Below are positions 25,300 through 35,159 of a stretch of 64,000 bases of DNA, piece after piece. The position numbers and the translations under genes were made by a program. This DNA is from Aquamicrobium zhengzhouense (GTDB taxonomy: Bacteria; Pseudomonadota; Alphaproteobacteria; Rhizobiales; Rhizobiaceae), in contig NZ_JADGMQ010000009.1 of assembly GCF_016124105.1 (NCBI RefSeq), positions 1 to 64,000 of the forward strand, read 5' to 3'. Each line of letters starts with the position of its first letter. The stretch's first letter is position 1. The notes below the pieces were generated by a model. That model made no database searches and was not told where the DNA came from. It worked only from the letters and a program-made list of their open reading frames with translations.

Positions 25300-25500
25300 C
25301 TATTTAGGGGGCAATGCCCATGCCCAGAACACGTCGTCACAGCGGGTTTTGCGATCAAGAGCGCGTCTCACCCAGCGCTCGTTGGCTCTCTGCCCTGCCT
25401 CATCATTATCCAGTACGGGCGCTACAGTCTCCGGGTCGGTGGGAGGCCACCGAACTGCATTTTCGAGCAGTTTAGCTGCCATTTTGGCGTTTCGCTGCAT
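25300..25500 (-). CDS. Hypothetical 66-residue protein with stress-type promoter
   Basis: ATG 25500 is preceded by a strong ribosome site (GGAGGAA, three bases spacing), and a GGAAC-N18-TT motif lies 41 bases upstream. Both support a real gene. The product (MQRNAKMAAKLLENAVRWPP to DDVFWAWALPPK) is hydrophilic with many Arg and Asp and no clear domain. I do not recognise it. It is divergent from glgX, and its promoter lies 33 bases from the glgX promoter. Confidence 0.6.
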   Translation of the reverse strand: MQRNAKMAAKLLENAVRWPPTDPETVAPVLDNDEAGQRANERWVRRALDRKTRCDDVFWAWALPPK

Positions 25501-25540
25501 TCGTTCCTCCAGCCTACTTAGAATCCGCGATCACGTTCCG

Positions 25541-25565
25541 AACTGGCACCGTCTCAGTATGTTCC
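25541..25565 (-). promoter_or_regulatory. EcfG/RpoE2-type promoter motif for the 66-residue ORF
   Basis: GGAAC at 25565-25561 is followed after 16 bases by AGTT at 25544-25541. Confidence 0.55.
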
Positions 25566-25597
25566 TGCACAAATCTTCCAAACGCGTGCGACGAAAT

Positions 25598-25622
25598 GGA
25601 ACCTCCGTCGGGCTGGCCGGTT
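25598..25622 (+). promoter_or_regulatory. EcfG/RpoE2-type promoter motif for the glgX-treZ-malQ-treY operon
   Basis: GGAAC is followed after 16 bases by GGTT, 34 bases before the glgX ATG at 25656. The in-frame ATG at 25596 lies within the motif and so cannot be the start of transcripts from it. Confidence 0.65.
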
Positions 25623-25655
25623 CGAGTTGCAACAACCCTTCCTCTGGCGGTGTTT

Positions 25656-27731
25656 ATGCAGCCTTCGCGCCCTTCTCTGAAATCCGGCCTTCCGTTCCCC
25701 CTGGGTGCAACCTGGGACGGTACAGGGGTAAATTTCGCTATCTTCTCGGCAAATGCGACCAAGGTGGAGCTCTGCCTTTTTGATCGCGCGGGCAAGCGCG
25801 AACTGGAGCGCGTGGAGCTGCCCGAATACACAGACGAGATCTGGCATGGGTACCTCTCGGACGTTCGGCCAGGTCAGCTCTATGGCTACCGGGTATATGG
25901 GCCTTATGCCCCGAGCGAGGGGCATCGTTTTAATCCGAACAAGCTGGTGATCGATCCGTATGCCCTTGCGCTTCACGGCGAGATCAAATGGCATGATGCG
26001 CTTTTCGGCTACCGGATTGGGGGCGCAAAGGGCGATCTCGTCATGGACAGGCGGGATTCAGCATCCGTGATGCCAAAATGTATAGTGGTCGATCCCGCTG
26101 TCACTTGGGGGAACGATCAGCGACCGCGTACGCACTGGATGAATACGATCGTCTACGAGGCGCATGTGAAGGGCATGACAGCCCGGCGCGAAGACGTGCC
26201 GCAGCAATTGCGAGGCACTTTCGCGGGCCTTGCCCAGCCACAGGTGATCGACCATCTCGTCAAACTTGGGGTCACAGCCGTTGAGTTGATGCCGGTGCAG
26301 GCCTTCTTCGATGACCGGCACCTGATCGAGCGCGGTCTTTCCAACTACTGGGGCTACAACACGATCGGCTTTTTTGCGCCGGCTCCTCGGTACATCTCGC
26401 CGGAGGGCAACCTTCACGAATTCAAGCTGATGGTGCGGCGCCTGCACGAGGCAGGCATCGAGGTGATCCTCGATGTCGTCTACAATCATACGGCGGAAGG
26501 CAACCATTTGGGGCCGACGCTTTCCTTCCGAGGCATCGACAATGCGAGCTATTACATTCTTGCGGACGATCCGCGCTATTATTTCGACACCACCGGTTGC
26601 GGCAACACAGTGAACCTGCGCCATCAGCGCGTGCTGCAGATGGTGATGGACTCCCTGCGATATTGGGTCGAGCAATGTCACGTCGACGGCTTTCGCTTCG
26701 ATCTTGCAAGCTCGCTGGGACGCGATCGAGATGCATTTGATCAGCACTCGGTGTTTTTGGATGCGGTGAGGCAGGATCCGGTATTGTCGCGGGTGAAGCT
26801 TATAGCCGAGCCATGGGATACTGGCCCGAACGGCTATCAATTGGGGAACTTCCCTCCGGGATGGGCCGAATGGAACGACCGCTATCGCGATACGGTACGT
26901 GGTTTCTGGAAAGGCGATGAGGCGATGGCTGGTCCCCTTGCCAGTGGGCTACTGGGGTCGGCTGACCTGTTCGAAAAGCGTGGGCGACGACCTTGGTCCA
27001 GCGTCAACTTCGTAGCCGCGCATGACGGTTTCACTCTGAATGATGTCGTTTCCTACAACGACAAACACAATGAAGCGAATGGCGAAGACAACAATGACGG
27101 CCATTCGCACAATTTGAGTTGGAACTGCGGGGTTGAAGGTCCAAGTGATGACCCTGACATCGTCAAGCTGCGCAAAAAGATGCGCCGCAACCTCATCGCT
27201 ACCGTACTCCTGTCGCAGGGAACCCCCATGATCCTGATGGGGGACGAGATCGGCCGCACCCAGAACGGCAATAACAATTCATATTGCCAGAACAACGAGA
27301 TGAACTGGCTGGACTGGTCGGAAGTTGGCGACCGCCCGGAAGGCTTTCATGCGTTCGTCGCGCGAATAGTAGAAGTTCGACGCCGACAACCGCTCCTGGC
27401 GCAGGCGCGCTTCCTGCATGGGGACGAAACGGATGGGGGGGCCCAAGACGTGCGTTGGACCCGCCCCGACGGCGAGCGCATGCAGCAGTTCGATTGGGAG
27501 AACCCGGATACCCGCGCCATGAGCGTCTATTTCAACGACGATCTGCAAGAGCTTGGAATGTTGTTCAACGCACATCATGAGCCGCTCGAGTTTCATCTCC
27601 CTGAGGGGCAGGAATGGCGCATCATTGTGGATACGCAAGATGGCGAGCGAGGCAAAGCGGGAGATACGGCCGTTGGCGCTGTGCTCCTAGGCGACCGATC
27701 TCTGATCCTTGTAGAGCGCCGTCATGCCTGA
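25656..27731 (+). CDS. glgX: Glycogen debranching enzyme GlgX
   Basis: The 691-residue GH13 enzyme has an N-terminal CBM48-like domain (PFPLGATWDGTGVNFAIFS) and a barrel with nucleophile D349 in VDGFRFDLASSLGRD, acid E385 in LIAEPWDTG and transition-state D457 in AAHDGFTLND. It removes short side chains at alpha-1,6 branches, preparing linear chains for TreY. The start at 25656 is chosen over 25596 because the promoter overlaps the latter. It is first in a four-gene operon with ATGA-type overlaps. Confidence 0.95.
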   Translation: MQPSRPSLKSGLPFPLGATWDGTGVNFAIFSANATKVELCLFDRAGKRELERVELPEYTDEIWHGYLSDVRPGQLYGYRVYGPYAPSEGHRFNPNKLVIDPYALALHGEIKWHDALFGYRIGGAKGDLVMDRRDSASVMPKCIVVDPAVTWGNDQRPRTHWMNTIVYEAHVKGMTARREDVPQQLRGTFAGLAQPQVIDHLVKLGVTAVELMPVQAFFDDRHLIERGLSNYWGYNTIGFFAPAPRYISPEGNLHEFKLMVRRLHEAGIEVILDVVYNHTAEGNHLGPTLSFRGIDNASYYILADDPRYYFDTTGCGNTVNLRHQRVLQMVMDSLRYWVEQCHVDGFRFDLASSLGRDRDAFDQHSVFLDAVRQDPVLSRVKLIAEPWDTGPNGYQLGNFPPGWAEWNDRYRDTVRGFWKGDEAMAGPLASGLLGSADLFEKRGRRPWSSVNFVAAHDGFTLNDVVSYNDKHNEANGEDNNDGHSHNLSWNCGVEGPSDDPDIVKLRKKMRRNLIATVLLSQGTPMILMGDEIGRTQNGNNNSYCQNNEMNWLDWSEVGDRPEGFHAFVARIVEVRRRQPLLAQARFLHGDETDGGAQDVRWTRPDGERMQQFDWENPDTRAMSVYFNDDLQELGMLFNAHHEPLEFHLPEGQEWRIIVDTQDGERGKAGDTAVGAVLLGDRSLILVERRHA

Positions 27732-29532
27732 GCCCGATCGCGAGTTTCGCGTATATCCGCGGCATTGGGGCGCTGAATATGTCCGGGCGGGAGAGGTCCG
27801 GTTCCGCATCTGGGCTCCAGCATTCCAAGAACTGTCTATCCGCATTGAGGATGAAGAGTCCGAGATGGGGCGCGACAAGGATGGCTGGTTCGAACTGCTT
27901 GCTTCGGGCGTTTCACCGGGCACGCCATATAGCTTCATCCTGCCCGATGGACGTGCTCTGCCGGATCCCGCCTCCCGAGCGCAGCTGACGGACGTACATG
28001 GACCGTCGCTTGTGGTCGATCCAACGTCTTATCGGTGGCAGAATTCCGGTTGGCGGGGTCGTGATTGGCGCGAGGCGGTCATTTGCGAGCTGCATGTCGG
28101 TACCTTTACCGAGGAAGGCACGTTCCTTGCTGCCATAGACAAGCTCCCCCTTCTGGTCGAGGCCGGATACACGGCTGTCGAACTGATGCCGGTTGCACAA
28201 TTTCCGGGTGCACGTGGCTGGGGCTACGATGGTGTCCTCGCATATGCACCGCACAACGCTTACGGAACGCCCGAGGAACTGAAGCAGCTGGTCGATGCGG
28301 CGCACGGTCAAGGACTGATGATCCTGCTTGACGTCGTCTACAACCACTTTGGACCAGAGGGGAACTATCTTCCGACATTTGCTCCGCAGTTTTTCGACGA
28401 GGATCGCCACACGCCATGGGGTGCCGCGATTGCTTATGACAGAATTCCTGTGCGCCAGTTCTTCCTCGACAACGCCCGCTTCTGGCTGGACGAGTACAAT
28501 TTCGACGGACTGCGACTTGATGCGATAGACCAGATCCGTGATCCGTCTGAAAACGAGCTGCTTTTGGAGTTGGCTGAAAAGGTGAGGCGCGAATTTACCT
28601 ATCGCCCCCGCCATCTGGTTACCGAAGATAACCGAAATCTTGCCTCGCTGCACGCGCGGGAGAACGGTGAGGTGGAACTTTTTACTGCGGAGTGGAACGA
28701 TGACTTCCACAATGCGGCACATGTTCTCCTGACCGGGGAGACCGAAGGTTATTATGAGGATTATTCTGAAGAGCCAGCGTCGCTGATCGCGCGCTGCCTC
28801 GCCGAGGGCTACGCTTATCAGGGCGAGCCGTCAAAGCATCTTGGCGGCAAGCTGCGAGGCGAGGTCAGTACCGATCTTCCCACCACGGCCTTCATCAATT
28901 TCCTGCAGAACCATGATCAGATTGGCAACCGGGCCCTCGGCGAGCGGCTGACTGAATTGGCCGCACCGGAACCGCTGAAAGCGTTGACCGCAATTCTTCT
29001 TCTTTCCCCTCACATTCCCATGATGTTCATGGGCGAGGAGTGGGGAGAACGTCGCCCGTTCCAGTTCTTCACCGATTTTCACGGCGATCTTGCCAAAGCT
29101 GTGCGTGAGGGAAGGCGCAGTGAATTCTCGCACTTCAAGAGCTTCGGCAAAGACCCCAAAGCCATTCCCGATCCGAATGCGGTACGAACGTTCAACGCGT
29201 CGCGCATCGATTGGTCTCAACGAGAAAGCGACGAGGGAAAGGCGTGCCTCGGAAATGTAAGCGCCCTGCTCGCGCTACGGAGGGAGCATATCGTTCCTCA
29301 CCTCGATGACAGCGCTTCCTCGCCCGGCGTCGTCCTGCCTGCCGATCCAGGCCTGATCGCCATCAACTGGCAGCTTGGCGATGTGCGTCTCGCGCTACGC
29401 GCCAATTTGATGGATGAGGCGTGTGCCTGCCCCCTCCCCGACGGACAGATCATCTATCGCAGCTTCGACGTCCAGGAGAGCGACAGTGATGTTTTGCAGC
29501 CTTGGGATGTGCTGGTGGCCATCGAGACATGA
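27724..29532 (+). CDS. treZ: Maltooligosyltrehalose trehalohydrolase
   Basis: The 602-residue GH13 protein contains nucleophile D266 in FDGLRLDAIDQI, acid E301 in HLVTEDNRN, and the ILQNHDQIGNRALGERL-like segment near residue 395. It releases trehalose from maltooligosyl-trehalose made by TreY. It overlaps glgX by eight bases and malQ by four. The TreZ-specific FNHFGPEGNYL region lies before the nucleophile. Confidence 0.95.
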   Translation: MPEPDREFRVYPRHWGAEYVRAGEVRFRIWAPAFQELSIRIEDEESEMGRDKDGWFELLASGVSPGTPYSFILPDGRALPDPASRAQLTDVHGPSLVVDPTSYRWQNSGWRGRDWREAVICELHVGTFTEEGTFLAAIDKLPLLVEAGYTAVELMPVAQFPGARGWGYDGVLAYAPHNAYGTPEELKQLVDAAHGQGLMILLDVVYNHFGPEGNYLPTFAPQFFDEDRHTPWGAAIAYDRIPVRQFFLDNARFWLDEYNFDGLRLDAIDQIRDPSENELLLELAEKVRREFTYRPRHLVTEDNRNLASLHARENGEVELFTAEWNDDFHNAAHVLLTGETEGYYEDYSEEPASLIARCLAEGYAYQGEPSKHLGGKLRGEVSTDLPTTAFINFLQNHDQIGNRALGERLTELAAPEPLKALTAILLLSPHIPMMFMGEEWGERRPFQFFTDFHGDLAKAVREGRRSEFSHFKSFGKDPKAIPDPNAVRTFNASRIDWSQRESDEGKACLGNVSALLALRREHIVPHLDDSASSPGVVLPADPGLIAINWQLGDVRLALRANLMDEACACPLPDGQIIYRSFDVQESDSDVLQPWDVLVAIET

Positions 29533-31187
29533 GATCCATGCTACATCCCGCCCGGTCCGCCTCATGTTTTCTGCCGGAGTGGCTGGAGAGAGGCCGCGCG
29601 TGGGGCGTTAGCCTCCAGCTCTACGAGATACGCTCCGATCGTGACTGGGGCATTGGCGACTACGCGGATCTCGCGAAACTCGTGACAATTGCTGGCGAAG
29701 CAGGCGCAAGCTTTGTCGGCCTCAACCCGCTCCATGCCCTGTTCCTCGGAGAGCCAAACCGGCGAAGTCCCTTCTCCCCATCGAACCGGCGCTTCCTAAA
29801 CCCGCTCTACATAGCGGTCGACAAGGTCGATGGCTTTGAAAATGGGATGGTGGATGAGGCGGTCTTATCCACGCTTCGGTCTGCTCGGCTGGTTGACTAT
29901 CCCGGTGTCGCCGAAGTGAAGCTTGCGGGGCTTAGGCAGATCTGGCGGGAACAGCCGGCGAAGATTGTGGATGCTGATCAACAGCTTCGTCTTCATGCCC
30001 TGTTCGAAGCGCTGTCACTGCAAATGGTCGCTCAGGGTTTCGGCGCGGGATGGTTGGCGTGGCCAGAAGAATTTCACGATCCGGCATCCGCTGCAGTGGC
30101 TCAATTTGCGACTGAGAACGCAGATGAAATCAATTTCCAGATATGGCTGCAACAGATCTGTCGCGAGCAACTTGCGCGTGCGGCTTCTGTGGCGGCGGAT
30201 GCGGGGATGCGAATTGGGCTTTATCTGGATTTCGCGGTAGGCGAAGCACCAGATGGTTCGGCGACGTGGGGTGACAAGAATCTTGCTGTACGGGGAGTTT
30301 CGGTTGGTGCTCCTCCAGATGTCTTTACTGCTGAAGGGCAGGATTGGGGCCTGGCGCCACTGTCTCCCGAGGCGCTGGAAGCCGACGACTTTGCCTCCTA
30401 TCGCGGATTGATGGAAGCGGCGTCGCGTAATGCAGGTGCGCTTCGGATCGATCATGCAATGTCGCTACGTCAATTGTTCTGGATACCCAAGGGGGCCGCT
30501 CCGGCAGAGGGCATCTATGTGCAATATCCGCTTGAAGGCACCATCGCCGCCCTTGCGGAAATTTCACAGCGGCAGAAGCTCGTGGTGATCGGAGAAGACC
30601 TGGGTCATGTGCCTGAAGGCTTTCGCGACACGATGGCAGAAGCGGCGATCCTCTCCTATCGGATCCTCTATTTCGAAAAGAGCGGCTCGAATTTTATTGC
30701 CCCGAAAGACTGGCTCCTTTTGGCGCTCGCCTGCCTTTCAACTCATGATCTTCCCACCCTCAAGGGCTGGTGGGCTGGCGACGACATCAAGCTGCGTGCC
30801 GAACATGAATTGATTGAGGCGGCATCAGCGTCCGCCCAGCGTCATGTGCGAGTTCGCGAGCGACGGAATTTGCTTATTGCGTTCGCCCGGGCCGGTCTGA
30901 TCTCCAAGCGCGTAATGCGCCGCCTGTTAGTTGCGCGACGCCTGGATGACGCGGATTATGCAGCGCTTGCGTTGGCTGCGCATCGCTACATCGCGCGCAC
31001 GCCGTCGCGGCTGACAGCAATGCGTTTGGCGGATGCGGTGGGAGAGTTTCATCCGACCAATCTACCTGGCACCGCGGACGAATATCCCAACTGGCAAAGA
31101 AAGCTTGAGCTGACATTGGAAGAGGTCGCTGAAAGCGCTCTGTTTGCGCGGCTCACAGCGGCACTTCGAAAGGAGCGCCCGACATGA
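29529..31187 (+). CDS. malQ: 4-alpha-glucanotransferase
   Basis: The 552-residue GH77 enzyme shows D308 in LRIDHAMSLRQLFWIPKG, E356 in VVIGEDLGHVPEGFR and D407 in STHDLPTLKGWW, the standard amylomaltase triad. It transfers glucan chains between maltooligosaccharides and can remake longer substrates from the short ends left by TreYZ. The ATG at 29529 overlaps the treZ stop; an ATG at 29538 is also possible. Placement between treZ and treY is less usual and links chain recycling to trehalose release. Confidence 0.93.
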   Translation: MRSMLHPARSASCFLPEWLERGRAWGVSLQLYEIRSDRDWGIGDYADLAKLVTIAGEAGASFVGLNPLHALFLGEPNRRSPFSPSNRRFLNPLYIAVDKVDGFENGMVDEAVLSTLRSARLVDYPGVAEVKLAGLRQIWREQPAKIVDADQQLRLHALFEALSLQMVAQGFGAGWLAWPEEFHDPASAAVAQFATENADEINFQIWLQQICREQLARAASVAADAGMRIGLYLDFAVGEAPDGSATWGDKNLAVRGVSVGAPPDVFTAEGQDWGLAPLSPEALEADDFASYRGLMEAASRNAGALRIDHAMSLRQLFWIPKGAAPAEGIYVQYPLEGTIAALAEISQRQKLVVIGEDLGHVPEGFRDTMAEAAILSYRILYFEKSGSNFIAPKDWLLLALACLSTHDLPTLKGWWAGDDIKLRAEHELIEAASASAQRHVRVRERRNLLIAFARAGLISKRVMRRLLVARRLDDADYAALALAAHRYIARTPSRLTAMRLADAVGEFHPTNLPGTADEYPNWQRKLELTLEEVAESALFARLTAALRKERPT

Positions 31188-33751
31188 GCGCATCTGCGCC
31201 AGTAGCTACTTACCGTCTGCAGTTCCGCAACGGCATGACCTTCGATCGTGCTGCAGCGCTGGTTCCTTATTTGAAGAAGCTCGGCATCAGCCATCTCTAT
31301 GCATCGCCAGTCTTTGCAGCGACCAGGGGATCGACACACGGCTATGATGTCATTGACCATAATGTCTTCGATCCTGATCTTGGAGGGGACGAGGGCTTCG
31401 AGCGCCTGCACGCGGCACTTGATGCTGCCGGGCTGAAGCTCATCCTCGACATCGTACCGAACCACATGGCCGCATCGCTGGAAAATCCATGGTGGCGCAG
31501 TGTGATCGAGTTCGGCAGCGACAGCGAATTTGCTGACCACTTCGACATCGACTGGAGCCGACGTCTCACCCTTCCGGTTTTAGGAAAGCCCTTTGATGAG
31601 GCGCTGGAGGCTGGCGAAATCCGCCTCGCGCTCGACCGCGCCCATGGCTGTCTCGCGTTGGGCTACTTCGACAATCTCTTCCCGCTCAATCCGAACAGCT
31701 ACGGCTTTGTCGCGGGGTCATTTCCGCAGGCTTCGTCCTTCGCGGGCAAGGATGGCTGGCAGGCGCCGTTTGACGGCCGCATCGATGACGAACTGGAGAG
31801 ACTCTCGCAGGACCGTTCGTTTCTCGCTGCGCTTCATAAGCGCCAGTCATGGGAACTCACATACTGGAAGGATGCGCGTAAGGATCTTAGCTACCGCCGC
31901 TTCTTCGAGGTAACCGGTCTGGTTGGCCTGCGGGTTGAGGATGAGGCCGTGTTCAACGACGTCCATAGGCTGATCCTCAACCTCGTCCGCTCTGGCAGAG
32001 TGGATGGCCTTCGCGTCGATCACGTCGATGGCCTTGCGCGCCCCGGGGAATATCTTGCGCGGCTCCGCGCGCAGATGGAGGCAGGACAGATCTTGCTCGT
32101 CGAGAAGATACTCGGCCCGGGGGAAAAGCTACCCGCCGATTGGGGGAACGTCGGAACCACGGGGTATGAGTTCATCGAAACCCTGTCAGGCCTCTTGGGC
32201 GAGACGGCTGGGCGGGAGGCTTTTCGAAGCGCTTATGAGGCTTTTTGCAGCAAGTCGCTGAATTTACCTGAAGAGATCAGGGCGGCGAAGGAGTTGATCC
32301 TTCGCCGCAATTTTGAAGGCGAGCTAATGCGGCTGGCGGCAATTGCATCGGAACATGCGGCCAAGAGACAATTGCCGTTGCAGCGAGAGGCGCTGGCTGC
32401 AGCTTTGGCTGAGATCATAATCGGGTTCGAGGTCTATCGTACCTATGGCGAAGATGAGGGGCTTTCATGCCCGGATCTGGCTGTGCTCGGTAATGCCGTC
32501 GGCTCTGCTCTGGCACGAGAAGAAGCAGAGCCCCAGGCGATCAAGTTCGTAACGTCCCTGATTCACGGAGAGCATGAGGACAGGGTATTCCGCGCGCGCT
32601 TCCAGCAGCTTACCGGGCCGGTGATGGCCAAGGCGATCGAAGACACTCTCTTCTATCGGGTCAATCCTTTCATCGCATTGAACGAGGTGGGCGCTGACCC
32701 TCTGGGGAGCGAAGGCGGCGTTGACGCATTCCATGCCGCGATGATGGAAGAACGTCCGCTTGGACTGCTGGCGACAGGCACCCACGACACCAAACGCGGG
32801 GAGGACGCGCGGGCGAGGCTGTATGCGTTGGCCGAGGCTCCGGATATTTTTTCTGAAGCAGTCAGCAGGTGGAGCCGAATGAACTCGAGCCTGCGCGGAG
32901 ATCTTGGAGGGCATAGCCTACCCGAGCCCGACGTCGAATGGCTGATCTACCAAGCGCTCGTTGGTGTTTGGCCGTCAGATGAGGATCTCTCCGGTTCGGT
33001 GCTTTCGACGTTGTCTGAGCGCTTTTTTCCCTATCTTGAGAAGGCTCTGCGCGAGGCGAAGCTGCGCACCGATTGGCTTGAGGAAAATCCGGAGTATGAG
33101 GCGGCGGTGAAGTCATTCGCCACGCGGCTGTTGTCCATGGACAACCAAGCCTTCATCGAGGATTTCGCCGCAACCATACGGACTTTCATTGCGGCGGGGC
33201 ACATAAATTCGCTGTCTCAGACGATGGCAAAGTTGACCGCGCCCGGAATCCCGGACATTTATCAAGGGTCAGAAGTTCTGGATCTCAGCCTCGTTGATCC
33301 AGATAATCGCCGGCCCATCGACTTCGCCACGCTTGAAGCGTGGCTTGATGAAACAACTGATCTGCCGGACTTTAATGGCAGCGATACAGACGGCCGGATC
33401 AAGCAACAGATGATCGCACGGGTTTTGAATGCCCGGGCGCAGCATCCGGAGCTATTCCTTGCAGGCGATTACGTACCCCTAAGCATCAGTGGACCGCTCG
33501 CATCCTACCATGCGGCATATCTGCGGGTGCTGGGCGGGCAGGTCGCACTGATCGTGCTGACGCGTCTCCCCCTCACCCGCGCTGTTCTTTCCGGGGTCTC
33601 AGACACCGTCATCGACCTAGGTGAAGGGTCGGGTGTTTTTCGACATGTCCTGACCGGCAAGTCCTTCCATGCCGAACGCAAGGTGCCGCTACAGGCGGTT
33701 CTAGGCAATCTTCCGGTCGCGATGGCGGTGCGGATTGAGCGCGACGACTAA
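31184..33751 (+). CDS. treY: Maltooligosyltrehalose synthase
   Basis: The 855-residue GH13 enzyme begins with the TreY signature TYRLQFRNGMTFDRAAALVPYL and has D279 in VDGLRVDHVDGLARPGEYL, E307 in ILLVEKILGPGEKLP and D535 in TGTHDTKRGEDARARL. It isomerises the reducing-end alpha-1,4 bond of a maltooligosaccharide to alpha,alpha-1,1, giving a trehalose end that TreZ cuts off. It overlaps malQ by four bases and ends the operon. Confidence 0.95.
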   Translation: MSASAPVATYRLQFRNGMTFDRAAALVPYLKKLGISHLYASPVFAATRGSTHGYDVIDHNVFDPDLGGDEGFERLHAALDAAGLKLILDIVPNHMAASLENPWWRSVIEFGSDSEFADHFDIDWSRRLTLPVLGKPFDEALEAGEIRLALDRAHGCLALGYFDNLFPLNPNSYGFVAGSFPQASSFAGKDGWQAPFDGRIDDELERLSQDRSFLAALHKRQSWELTYWKDARKDLSYRRFFEVTGLVGLRVEDEAVFNDVHRLILNLVRSGRVDGLRVDHVDGLARPGEYLARLRAQMEAGQILLVEKILGPGEKLPADWGNVGTTGYEFIETLSGLLGETAGREAFRSAYEAFCSKSLNLPEEIRAAKELILRRNFEGELMRLAAIASEHAAKRQLPLQREALAAALAEIIIGFEVYRTYGEDEGLSCPDLAVLGNAVGSALAREEAEPQAIKFVTSLIHGEHEDRVFRARFQQLTGPVMAKAIEDTLFYRVNPFIALNEVGADPLGSEGGVDAFHAAMMEERPLGLLATGTHDTKRGEDARARLYALAEAPDIFSEAVSRWSRMNSSLRGDLGGHSLPEPDVEWLIYQALVGVWPSDEDLSGSVLSTLSERFFPYLEKALREAKLRTDWLEENPEYEAAVKSFATRLLSMDNQAFIEDFAATIRTFIAAGHINSLSQTMAKLTAPGIPDIYQGSEVLDLSLVDPDNRRPIDFATLEAWLDETTDLPDFNGSDTDGRIKQQMIARVLNARAQHPELFLAGDYVPLSISGPLASYHAAYLRVLGGQVALIVLTRLPLTRAVLSGVSDTVIDLGEGSGVFRHVLTGKSFHAERKVPLQAVLGNLPVAMAVRIERDD

Positions 33752-33830
33752 AGCGCGTCAGGCCAAACGGAGTCATGCGCCAAGCCTCAGGTTCTTATTC
33801 GTACGCATGTTTTGAACCCGAAAGAGTCCT

Positions 33831-34151
33831 CTAGGCTTCCTGCTCAGCGTCTTCTTCATTCATATGGATCGCCATATCCGTCAGCATGTCGCTTACGTGG
33901 CAATCCGCCAGCTGGTAAAACACCTGCTTCGACCGGCGCTCGCCTTTCATCAGGCGGGCGGCGCGCAGCAGCCGCAAATGGTGGCTGACCAGAGTTTGCG
34001 AAAGATCGAGGCTTGCAGCGATATCATTGACGGGTTTTGGGCCGTCAAGGCAGTAAAACAGGATACGCAGGCGCGTCGGGTCTCCCAGTAGGCGGAAAGT
34101 CTCCGCGAGAACGCTTACTTCCTGGACGCTAGGCACTCTCGTTTCGCTCAC
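33831..34151 (-). CDS. ArsR/SmtB-family zinc sensor repressor
   Basis: The 106-residue winged-helix protein contains LSQTLVSHHLRLLRAARLMKGE as recognition region. Its last helix has D, H, H and E with the spacing D-x-H-x10-H-x2-E (DCHVSDMLTDMAIHMNEE), the same alpha5 site as SmtB (D104, H106, H117, E120). The site implies Zn(II)-responsive derepression. The GTG at 34151 overlaps the exporter stop (GTGA); no ATG gives a better start. It is co-transcribed behind the exporter, and a strong 11-6-11 operator lies ahead of the operon. Confidence 0.9.
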   Translation of the reverse strand: MSETRVPSVQEVSVLAETFRLLGDPTRLRILFYCLDGPKPVNDIAASLDLSQTLVSHHLRLLRAARLMKGERRSKQVFYQLADCHVSDMLTDMAIHMNEEDAEQEA

Positions 34152-35143
34152 GGCTTGGCCCTTACTTGCAAGTCTTGCGGGCCATGCTCTTCCGAGCAAT
34201 TGTGGGCGTGGTCTGACGTTTCCACCGTTGCCAGGCTGCATTTCGCGGTATCTTCCCAGTCGACCGCGATTGTCGCGTGGGAAATCCCGAAGCGCTGGTG
34301 AAGGGCAGCTTCAACTGCGGCAACAACATTTCGCGCGTCTTTTGCGTCAACAGGGGTCACATGCAATGTGGCCAATGCTTTGCCGGACGTCAGCGACCAG
34401 ACGTGCACGTGGCTCACGTCAGATACGCCATCAACATTGAGCAGATGCGATTTGATGTCATCTGCCGAAGCCCCTTCGGGCGCTCCCTCTAGCAGGATGT
34501 GCAGGGACGCTTTCAATAGTTTCCAGGCACTTCGGAGTATGAGCATGGAGACAAGGACCGACAAGATCGGGTCGATCGGAGTCCAGCCTGTATAAGCAAT
34601 GATTATGGCAGCCCCAACCGCGCCCACCGACCCGAGAAGGTCGCCAACTGCGTGCAGCAGCGCGCCCCTGATGTTCACATGCTCGGCATCGCCTCGCGTC
34701 AAGATCCAGATCACCACCAAATTGACGATGAGCCCGGCCACTGCGACACCAAGCATAGGTCCCGCAAGGATTTCGTAGGGAGACTGAAAGCGCTGCCACG
34801 CTTCGTAGAGAATCCAGAGAACAATCGCGAAAAGCGTCAGCGAGTTTACGAATCCGGCCACCACCTCAAGCCGTGCGTAGCCGAAAGTCCGCTGCTGATC
34901 AGCACTGCGACGGCCAAAGCGAAATGCGGCATATGCGAGCGCGAGAGCTAACGCATCGGAGAGCATATGGCCTGCGTCGGCGAGCAGTGCGAGGGAGCCG
35001 GAGATGAGACCGCCGACCAATTCCACGACCATGAAGACTGAAATCAACACCAGCGAGATGAGGACCTTGCGCTCATTGGTGCTGGTGACTTCAGGTGCGT
35101 GGGAATGATCGTGATGCGAATGATCTGCGGGTGAGTGCGTCAT
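34148..35143 (-). CDS. CDF-family zinc exporter (ZitB/CzcD-like)
   Basis: The 331-residue protein has a His-rich N-terminus (HSHHDHSHAPE), six membrane helices, and HxxxD metal sites in LADAGHMLSDALA (helix 2) and LLHAVGDLLGS (helix 5), the zinc-selective pair. A C-terminal cytoplasmic domain begins near residue 210. It exports Zn(II) by proton antiport. It is the first gene of a two-gene unit with the zinc sensor and is separated from the sox genes by the operator region. Confidence 0.92.
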   Translation of the reverse strand: MTHSPADHSHHDHSHAPEVTSTNERKVLISLVLISVFMVVELVGGLISGSLALLADAGHMLSDALALALAYAAFRFGRRSADQQRTFGYARLEVVAGFVNSLTLFAIVLWILYEAWQRFQSPYEILAGPMLGVAVAGLIVNLVVIWILTRGDAEHVNIRGALLHAVGDLLGSVGAVGAAIIIAYTGWTPIDPILSVLVSMLILRSAWKLLKASLHILLEGAPEGASADDIKSHLLNVDGVSDVSHVHVWSLTSGKALATLHVTPVDAKDARNVVAAVEAALHQRFGISHATIAVDWEDTAKCSLATVETSDHAHNCSEEHGPQDLQVRAKP

Positions 35144-35159
35144 GGAAGCTCTCTTCGTC

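Noticed and set aside
25596-25655. Upstream ATG for glgX at 25596
   Set aside because: It lies inside the GGAAC-N16-GGTT motif, and the extra residues do not resemble GlgX N-termini.
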